A stretch of DNA of 38,525 nt from EX4572-165 sp002254885 (GTDB lineage Archaea > Thermoplasmatota > E2 > DHVEG-1). A program made the position numbers and the translations under genes. The stretch spans positions 1-38,525 of the forward strand of contig JAOZSQ010000015.1 of NCBI GenBank assembly GCA_029939595.1. Reading direction: 5' to 3'. Shown piece after piece: positions 33,260 to 38,525 of this stretch. The notes under the pieces were generated by a model. The model was given only the letters and a program-made list of their open reading frames with translations. It was not told the origin of the DNA and ran no database searches. The number at the start of each line of letters is the position of its first letter. Position 1 is the stretch's first letter.

Positions 33260-34672
33260 TTATAGTTTATACAGTTTTCCTTGTATAACTCTAACAGTAT
33301 TATCATGAAAAGAAGTAAAGCTCTCAGGTTTTTTTGTATGAACTGGAAAAAGCGTTTCTGGTTTAATTTTTTGAATCACATGTTTAAGATCTGTACCATT
33401 GATGTGTCCTGAGCAATGTGATTGATTCAAATTTAGGTCAAAATGATTCAACCAGTTTTTCATACGATCATATGAAATCTCCATTTCCTCATTAAATGGC
33501 TCAGAAAGCGAATGTATATATGTTCCATGATATGGTTTAAGGTCAATGAGCATATTGAAATACCAGAAATTCAACACAACCATATATTTTCTAGGATTTT
33601 TAATAATCTCTTCTGCTTGAATTATATTGGGGTAATCTAAACGTTTCTTTACATAAGCATCAGAGTAATCTTCTTTATTGTATGTTCCTGTATGTCGTTT
33701 TGGAAGTAAAAGAGAAATTGATTCGTCTGTGCTGTTTGGTGCCTCAACAAAAGGATCCTGGTGGTATCTTTCCAGAAAACATGCATGTTTAAAGTTGATT
33801 ACAAGTTGTTTATCTAGGTCCTTGGCGATCTGATAAAATGTTTGAAAACGATCCAGATCCTTAAAATTAAAATCAACAATTGAAACATTTTTTTCTTTGT
33901 TGATTATTTTCTTTGAATCAGTGTATACTTTTTTTTCAGATTCATCTGTTTTCGTCTCATTAATACGGGTACCTTCTGTAATCATTGCAATAGGTTTTGC
34001 TTCTGATGCTTTTTCAACAAATTCTTTTGTATACTGACCATGTTGACCATGAAGTCGCATGTCTCCTGTATAAATAATTGGTCCTTCTGATGAATGTATA
34101 ATAAAACCAAAAGCACCTGGGACACTATGATCCACAGGAAAAGGTTCAATGTCAAGAGAGTCAATCTTAAAACTTTTACATGGGTGAAATGTTACAATGT
34201 CTCGGTTTATTGCAGGTTTTTTATAGTCTCTTCGAAACAATGGTCTTTTTTTATAGTTTAAAACTTCACTTTCAATGGATCGTTGGCTTTGTTCTTCAAC
34301 TGCTTCTAAAATAGAAAGACAGGTTTTTCCACAATAAATTGGGATTTTTTCATGGAGAAACGAAACATAGTTTGCATGATCTGCATGAGCATGTGAAAGA
34401 AGAACCCCTTGTATGTCGGGGGTCTCTGGTTTTCGTCCGTAATGGGTGAGTAGATCATCGCGATAAATACCAGAAATATCAGGGATTAATCCCATTTGTA
34501 AAAAATCACCAATGCCATTTGAGGTACGAGGTTTTAGAAATTCCTCAAAGTAGAGCCCCCGTTTGTTAAAACTCATCCCAAAATCAAGGAAAATCTTTGT
34601 ATCTTCATCTCTAAGTAAAATCTTGTTTCCGCCGATTTCTCCAACGCCACCATAAAAAGTGATTTCAACCAT
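33260..34672 (-). CDS. RNase J-like metallo-beta-lactamase nuclease
   Basis: The 470-aa protein has the metallo-beta-lactamase fold. The N-terminal EITFYGGVGEIGGNKILL, the SHAHADH metal motif (about 93-99), a second metal site in FPVDHSVPGAFG and the TGDMRLHG block are clear, followed by a beta-CASP-like insert and C-terminal PVHTKKPES. This places it among RNase J/beta-CASP enzymes, which process RNA 5'-3' or endonucleolytically. TTTGGAGT precedes the TTG-ATG pair; ATG 34672 was chosen. It is transcribed with the YhaM-like gene. The insert is divergent, so the substrate is not certain. Confidence 0.85.
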   Translation of the reverse strand: MVEITFYGGVGEIGGNKILLRDEDTKIFLDFGMSFNKRGLYFEEFLKPRTSNGIGDFLQMGLIPDISGIYRDDLLTHYGRKPETPDIQGVLLSHAHADHANYVSFLHEKIPIYCGKTCLSILEAVEEQSQRSIESEVLNYKKRPLFRRDYKKPAINRDIVTFHPCKSFKIDSLDIEPFPVDHSVPGAFGFIIHSSEGPIIYTGDMRLHGQHGQYTKEFVEKASEAKPIAMITEGTRINETKTDESEKKVYTDSKKIINKEKNVSIVDFNFKDLDRFQTFYQIAKDLDKQLVINFKHACFLERYHQDPFVEAPNSTDESISLLLPKRHTGTYNKEDYSDAYVKKRLDYPNIIQAEEIIKNPRKYMVVLNFWYFNMLIDLKPYHGTYIHSLSEPFNEEMEISYDRMKNWLNHFDLNLNQSHCSGHINGTDLKHVIQKIKPETLFPVHTKKPESFTSFHDNTVRVIQGKLYKL

Positions 34673-34785
34673 CAATACTCCAAAGACTGTAAATGAAACA
34701 ATCCATAAAAAAGATATCGTGATAAAAATTAATTTTTTAATTTAAAATAAAATTAGGAGAAAGGAAAAAAGACAGAATAATTAAT

Positions 34786-34905
34786 TCATTCTTTTTTTTG
34801 TTGTTGTGCAAGAAACCGTGCTCGTTGTCCAACCATGAACAATTTTGCTATAAATGTGATTTCTTTTGCTTCCTCTTGACTAGATATTTGACCGACAATC
34901 ATCAT
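34786..34905 (-). CDS. 39-residue small protein with its own TATA box
   Basis: This ORF begins MMIVGQISSQEEAKEITF and ends with basic residues (ARFLAQQQKKE). It could form one amphipathic helix. A strong TATA match, CTTATAAAG on the minus strand (34934-34942), lies about 26 nt before the expected start of transcription near 34912. The leader is then only a few nt. GTGAT is a weak ribosome site. It precedes the RNase J-like gene by about 110 nt and may be a leader gene of that operon. No family is recognised. Confidence 0.5.
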   Translation of the reverse strand: MMIVGQISSQEEAKEITFIAKLFMVGQRARFLAQQQKKE

Positions 34906-34933
34906 AGATATCACTACAAATGTCTGTTTTTAT

Positions 34934-34942
34934 CTTTATAAG
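34934..34942 (-). promoter_or_regulatory. TATA box for the RNase J/YhaM/Trm112 operon
   Basis: CTTATAAAG on the minus strand, about 30 nt upstream of the 39-residue ORF start. It is the best promoter match upstream of the RNase J-like gene. Confidence 0.5.
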
Positions 34943-34990
34943 CAGTTGTGGTACATCTCTTATCAGCATTCATTGACAGACATTATCAAA

Positions 34991-35030
34991 AGGTTTATAT
35001 TTGAAAATTAATTGAGATATAATAGAGGGA
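34991..35030 (+). promoter_or_regulatory. Promoter and ribosome site for the zinc-ribbon membrane protein
   Basis: AGGTTTATAT (34991-35000) resembles a BRE-TATA element. GAGGGA (35025-35030) lies 6 nt before ATG 35037. The divergent TATA for the RNase J operon is about 50 nt away. Confidence 0.45.
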
Positions 35031-35036
35031 TTTAAC

Positions 35037-35573
35037 ATGGTTATTTATGCATGTCCAAGATGTGGAAGTCAAGAGATATTCATGGGTACTATGGATTCAG
35101 GAGTGATTATTGGACTTACATCAATAAAAAATGTCTGTAAGGACTGTGGATTTCAAGGAGCTCATTTACAGTTTGAATCTGAAAAAGAGTATCTTGAATT
35201 TGTTAAAACACTAAAAAAAGATAAAGATCAAAAACAACCAGTCGATGAAGAAGAACAGAATGAGAAGATTACATTATCTAAAAAAGATCAACAGGTCCTT
35301 GATTTTGTGGATGATGTTAAGAACATACGTGAAGAGCAATATGAAGATGTTAAAGTTGAAAAGCCAAAGAATTGGTGGCCAGAAATAATTATTTCAATTA
35401 TCGTCTCCATTATCGTTGGTATCTTTTCATATTTCAGCCTTGTTGAAACAATGGGAAATACGATTACGACGTTTTATCTGATAGGATATACCTTCATAAT
35501 CTTCATTGGTTTACTTGTAATAATTGTGGTTATTGAATATGTTTTAAAATCAATAAAACACAGTATTATTTGA
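35037..35573 (+). CDS. Zinc-ribbon protein with two membrane segments
   Basis: The 178-aa protein has an N-terminal zinc ribbon (CPRCGS at about 6-11, CKDCGF at about 34-39). A highly charged middle part (about 60-115) follows. Two hydrophobic segments (about 120-137 and 147-168) and a basic tail (KSIKHSII) close it. The cytoplasmic ribbon is probably tethered to the membrane. No catalytic motif is seen. Such zinc-ribbon membrane proteins are common in archaea and uncharacterised. Confidence 0.75.
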   Translation: MVIYACPRCGSQEIFMGTMDSGVIIGLTSIKNVCKDCGFQGAHLQFESEKEYLEFVKTLKKDKDQKQPVDEEEQNEKITLSKKDQQVLDFVDDVKNIREEQYEDVKVEKPKNWWPEIIISIIVSIIVGIFSYFSLVETMGNTITTFYLIGYTFIIFIGLLVIIVVIEYVLKSIKHSII

Positions 35574-35720
35574 TTTTGAAAACCATATACCTAACGATGT
35601 TTTTCGGATAGGATTTTTTTTCGCCAACATATATTATGTTGAGGGAAAGTAAAACTTATTTTTTTAACATTTTTTCGTGTATTTTATGGTTTTTTGGTTG
35701 AATAGATGACGACCATAAGA

Positions 35721-35730
35721 TTTATAAAAT
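35721..35730 (+). promoter_or_regulatory. TATA box for purP
   Basis: TTTATAAAAT lies with its centre about 25 nt before ATG 35750, so the purP transcript is probably leaderless. No Shine-Dalgarno is seen before the ATG. Confidence 0.55.
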
Positions 35731-35749
35731 CCTTTTTAAGTATCGGTTT

Positions 35750-36820
35750 ATGGTTCAAATAAATATTAACAATCTTCTCAGTTCATATGATTTAAATGAT
35801 TTAACGATTGCAACTGTATGTTCCCATTCTAGTCTGCAGCTTTTTCATGGGGCAAAAAAAGAAGGATTCAAAACACTTGGAATTGCAGTTGGAGAGTCAC
35901 GTAGAAAATTTTATGATGCATTTCCTCTGGCAAAACCTGATGAATTTTTAATGGTGGATAACTACAAGGATATTTTATCGCATACCGATGAGCTGAAAGA
36001 AAAAAATGTAATTGTTATTCCGCATGGGTCTTTTGTAGAATACTTGGGGGCGGAAACATTTCTTACTCTTGATCTTCCTACATTTGGAAATCGGCAAGTA
36101 CTCAACTGGGAATCTGATAGAAACCAGGAGCGAGTATGGTTGGAGGGTGCGGGTCTTACTATGCCCAAAGAAATTAAGGACCCTCATTTTATTGAAAGCC
36201 CTGTTATTGTAAAATATCATGGGGCAAAAGGAGGGAAAGGATTTTTCATTGCAAAAAGCTTTGAAGAGTTTAAAAGACGAATTGATAAAAAGAAAACATA
36301 CACCATTCAAGAATTTGTCTTGGGAACTAGATATTATCTTCATTATTTCTATTCACCAATTCAAAATAATGGATACAAACTCGATAAAGGAAACCTTCAA
36401 TTGCTTTCAATGGATCGAAGGGATGAAACAACTATTGATGAGGTTCAAAGACTTGGATCTATTGCTGAACTTGAAGAAGTAGGCATTCATCCTACATTTG
36501 TTGTAACAGGAAATATCCCTATTGTCCTCAGGGAATCATTGCTTCCAAAAGTATTCTCTATGGGGGAACGAGTTGTACAGGAATCACTAAAATTATTTGG
36601 AGGAATCATTGGCTCGTTTTGCCTTGAAACGGTGGTTACAGAACATTTAGAGTTTAAAGTGTTTGAGATATCAGCTAGAATCGTTGCAGGAACCAATCCA
36701 TATATTTCAGGGTCACCATATGCAGATTACATCCAACCAAATCTTTCAACAGGTAGACGTATTGCCCAAGAGATAAAATATGCAGCAAAACATGATCTTC
36801 TCACTGAGATTCTCAGCTAA
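35750..36820 (+). CDS. purP: FAICAR synthetase PurP (formate-dependent)
   Basis: The 356-aa ATP-grasp enzyme makes 5-formamidoimidazole-4-carboxamide ribotide from AICAR, formate and ATP, an archaeal replacement for PurH transformylase. Family features are TVCSHSSLQLFHGAKKEGF (about 22-40) and IVIPHGSFVEYLG. The ATP-grasp block is VKYHGAKGGKGFFIAKS, and FEISARIVAGTNPYI is near the C-terminus. Length is normal. It is separate from purE-guaAB-guaAA, so purine genes are dispersed. A TATA box sits at leaderless distance. Confidence 0.95.
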   Translation: MVQININNLLSSYDLNDLTIATVCSHSSLQLFHGAKKEGFKTLGIAVGESRRKFYDAFPLAKPDEFLMVDNYKDILSHTDELKEKNVIVIPHGSFVEYLGAETFLTLDLPTFGNRQVLNWESDRNQERVWLEGAGLTMPKEIKDPHFIESPVIVKYHGAKGGKGFFIAKSFEEFKRRIDKKKTYTIQEFVLGTRYYLHYFYSPIQNNGYKLDKGNLQLLSMDRRDETTIDEVQRLGSIAELEEVGIHPTFVVTGNIPIVLRESLLPKVFSMGERVVQESLKLFGGIIGSFCLETVVTEHLEFKVFEISARIVAGTNPYISGSPYADYIQPNLSTGRRIAQEIKYAAKHDLLTEILS

Positions 36821-36842
36821 AAAAATGACTGCCTTAATCTTT

Positions 36843-37751
36843 TTATTTATCTAATGTTACCATGATTGCCATTTGAGCCCACATACGATTCTCTGCTTCA
36901 TCAAAAATAACAGATTGAGGACCATGGGCTACTTCTTTGCTGACCTCATAATCATAATATGCAGGAAGGCAATGTAGAAAAATAGCATTAGGGTTTGCTT
37001 GATTCATCATTTCTTTAGTTACTGTGTATCCTTTGAAATCGTTTAATCGCTGTTGTTTTTGTGTTTCATCACCCATTGAAACCCATGTGTCTGTTGCAAT
37101 GACATCAGCATCATCTGCTACATGTTTAACATCATCTGTAACAACAACATCAACTCCGAATTTTTTCGCCTCATCAACATAATAAGCATCTGGCCAATAT
37201 TTTTTTGGAGCAACAATTTTCACATTCATTCCAACCATTGCACAGCCAAGCAAATATGAATGAGCCATATTATTAGCACCATCTCCTAGATAAACAAAAT
37301 TAAGATCTTTTAAGGTTTTTTTATGTTCTTTGATGGTCATAAGATCTGTGACAACCTGACAGGGGTGTTCTTTATCATCAAGACCACTAATAACCGGAAT
37401 TGTTGCATGTTTTGCAAACTCTTTCATTGCAACGTTACTCATCGCTCGATACATAATCATATCAACATAACGAGAAAGTACAAGAGCAGTATCTTCAATG
37501 GTTTCACCTCTTCCTAGTTGAATATCATTTTTAGAAAGAAATAATGCATGACCACCAAGCTTTTCCATGCCTACCTCAAAGCTGACACGAGTTCTAGTAC
37601 TTGATTTCTCAAATATCATACCCAAGGTTTTCCCTTTCAGAAGGTGCGTGGTCTGCCCCTTCTTTACCTTTGTTTTTAAATCAATACCAAGAGCAATAAT
37701 TTCTTCAATATCATCTTTTACATCAAGCATAGAAATAAGATCTCGTTTCAT
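36843..37751 (-). CDS. argF: Ornithine carbamoyltransferase
   Basis: The 302-aa enzyme forms citrulline from ornithine and carbamoyl phosphate. The carbamoyl-phosphate sites SSTRTR (50-55) and HPCQ (129-132), and the ornithine-site HCLPAY near 260, are intact. ATG 37751 (MKRDLISMLD) matches the family N-terminus. The in-frame ATG 37775 would add eight residues. The minus-strand TATA-like ATTTAAAG (37777-37784) lies at leaderless distance from 37751 and overlaps the longer start, so 37751 is preferred. It is convergent with purP, 22 nt apart. Confidence 0.95.
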   Translation of the reverse strand: MKRDLISMLDVKDDIEEIIALGIDLKTKVKKGQTTHLLKGKTLGMIFEKSSTRTRVSFEVGMEKLGGHALFLSKNDIQLGRGETIEDTALVLSRYVDMIMYRAMSNVAMKEFAKHATIPVISGLDDKEHPCQVVTDLMTIKEHKKTLKDLNFVYLGDGANNMAHSYLLGCAMVGMNVKIVAPKKYWPDAYYVDEAKKFGVDVVVTDDVKHVADDADVIATDTWVSMGDETQKQQRLNDFKGYTVTKEMMNQANPNAIFLHCLPAYYDYEVSKEVAHGPQSVIFDEAENRMWAQMAIMVTLDK

Positions 37752-37775
37752 TGAAAAACTGCAATAATATCGCAT

Positions 37776-38519
37776 TCTTTAAATGTATCGTCTCAATACA
37801 GTAGTTCCGAAAGTAGTTTTTTCTACCGTTAAATTTGGATTTTTATAATATATTCAAACATAATTATTTTAATCGTTCTCATAAAAGTGATAAAAAAAGG
37901 TTGGTTAGAGTGCAAAAGGCGGTGTTTTTTGTCTTATGCACCAACAAGAAATATAGATTAATTTAGAAGTTTTATTTGTTTCGAAAAAACAAAGTCGATT
38001 TGTATAACACAATTCATTATTGTCAACCTCCTGGATAGATTTCTTTCAGTATATGACCGAAGAGTTTTGACGTCACAAGATGATCGTCACCAACGAAACC
38101 ATATAGATGCAGCCATATCAAAATGTCTGCAATGATCCAGAGATTATACATGAATGGTGTTACCCGGTTTTTGATGATTTTACATGCTTCTCTTGTCTGT
38201 TTCAAAGGTATTCAATGTTGAACTAATGAGTTCAGAGAAAAGACGGTTGCTTGGTAAGAAATCAAATAAGCCCTGTCATATAATACGTCTAAAGGAAGGC
38301 GGTTTCAGTTCAAGTCTTCTTATGTCTCAGGGGAAGCTTGTGGTTGAGTATGATTATAAATATATTTGATGAAAAAATATTAGTTTCTTGATTGATGCTT
38401 AATGAATATTATATCAATGTTTTCAATATTTTTCACATTAGTTACAATGTTATTTCACAATTATTATTAACTAAAATATAATAAATTAAAAATACGACTG
38501 AGAGGAGGTTTGATAATAA
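37776..38519. other. Gene-poor region with decayed mobile DNA
   Basis: About 740 nt with no intact gene. It contains the transposase C-terminal remnant at 38023-38205. A 61-residue plus-strand ORF (38184-38369) has no recognisable family and poor initiation signals, and I leave it out as a gene. The right end carries AT-rich promoter-like sequence (CTAAAATATAATAAA, 38471-38485) for the gene starting at 38520. Confidence 0.5.
38023..38205 (-). pseudogene. Transposase C-terminal remnant (ISH3/IS4-like DDE)
   Basis: The 60-residue frame ends in an ordinary TGA. It contains IIKNRVTPFMYNLWIIADIL, which corresponds to the conserved end of ISH3/IS4-group DDE transposases, where 'NP-x-VRxFxFxxxxxLYNLWVxxN' follows the last catalytic region. 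A few residues of that motif are missing and all upstream catalytic domain is absent, so it is a decayed fragment. It begins with TTG and has no ribosome site. Confidence 0.5.
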
Positions 38520-38525
38520 ATGGCG
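38501..38525 (+). CDS. Start of a gene cut by the window end
   Basis: GAGGAGG (38502-38508) lies 11 nt before ATG 38520, which begins the codons ATG GCG (M-A). Only two codons are in the window, so nothing can be said of the product. The feature span includes the ribosome site; the coding part is 38520-38525. Confidence 0.55.

Noticed and set aside
38184..38369. A 61-residue plus-strand ORF ending LVVEYDYKYI.
   Set aside because: No family is recognised, there is no ribosome site, and it lies in a decayed region overlapping the transposase remnant. It is more likely non-coding.
1..38525. CRISPR arrays, rRNA genes, prophage or conjugation genes.
   Set aside because: No regularly spaced repeats, no rRNA sequence and no phage or transfer gene families were seen on either strand.

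Overview
The window is AT-rich and archaeal, most likely from the Thermoplasmatota or a nearby euryarchaeal line. The evidence is a GMP synthase split into two subunits, PurP, CDP-archaeol synthase (CarS), ADP-forming acetyl-CoA synthetase alpha, Taw2, Cbf5, Tsr3, an XPD/Rad3 helicase, and a block running L15-SecY-DUF106-Cmk-Cbf5 with no L34e or L14e gene between. Many starts sit about 25 nt after a TATA-like box and have no Shine-Dalgarno, as in leaderless archaeal genes. The secreted-protein genes instead have strong AGGAGG sites. The lineage is an inference; no rRNA is present.

Layout. 1-1900: two divergent secreted CARDB-like proteins and remnants of a transposase gene. 1898-3887 (-): purE-guaAB-guaAA purine operon. 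4098-5425: an AAA/DUF4143 ATPase behind a perfect inverted repeat. 5595-9139: topoisomerase I convergent with mtnA and a small class-II-aldolase-like gene. 9249-10604: TrpB2. 11001-14508: an accessory island of three exported or membrane proteins around a gingipain-like (C25) peptidase. 14524-18937 (-): rpl15-secY-DUF106-cmk-cbf5, then tRNA-Ser(GGA). 19245-21088: a secreted protein and a membrane-anchored glutamine-amidotransferase-like protein. 21100-24319 (-): a METTL5-like methyltransferase and a 7TM/three-PAS histidine kinase. 24560: tRNA-Ala(GGC). 24686-26929: a small ORF pair split by an in-frame TGA, an ArsR-like regulator, carS and a zinc-finger protein. 26926-31848: acdA, tsr3, taw2 and the divergent XPD helicase. 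31896-34905 (-): a 39-aa ORF, RNase J-like, YhaM-like and Trm112-like genes. 35037-37751: a zinc-ribbon membrane protein, purP and argF. 37776-38525: gene-poor, with a second transposase remnant and the first codons of a further gene.

Functional threads. Purine synthesis is covered by purE, purP, guaAA and guaAB. RNA modification and decay is dense: Cbf5, Taw2 and Tsr3 (both aminocarboxypropyl transferases, overlapping genes), a METTL5-like enzyme with a Trm112-like candidate partner, and an RNase J/YhaM-type nuclease pair. Export is represented by SecY, the DUF106 insertase and several exported proteins, including a predicted extracellular cysteine peptidase, which would fit a protein-degrading lifestyle. 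The least described material is an N-terminal module apparently shared by three secreted proteins (11001, 13495 and 19245), the C25 island, the 39-aa ORF, and the palindromic promoter of the AAA ATPase.
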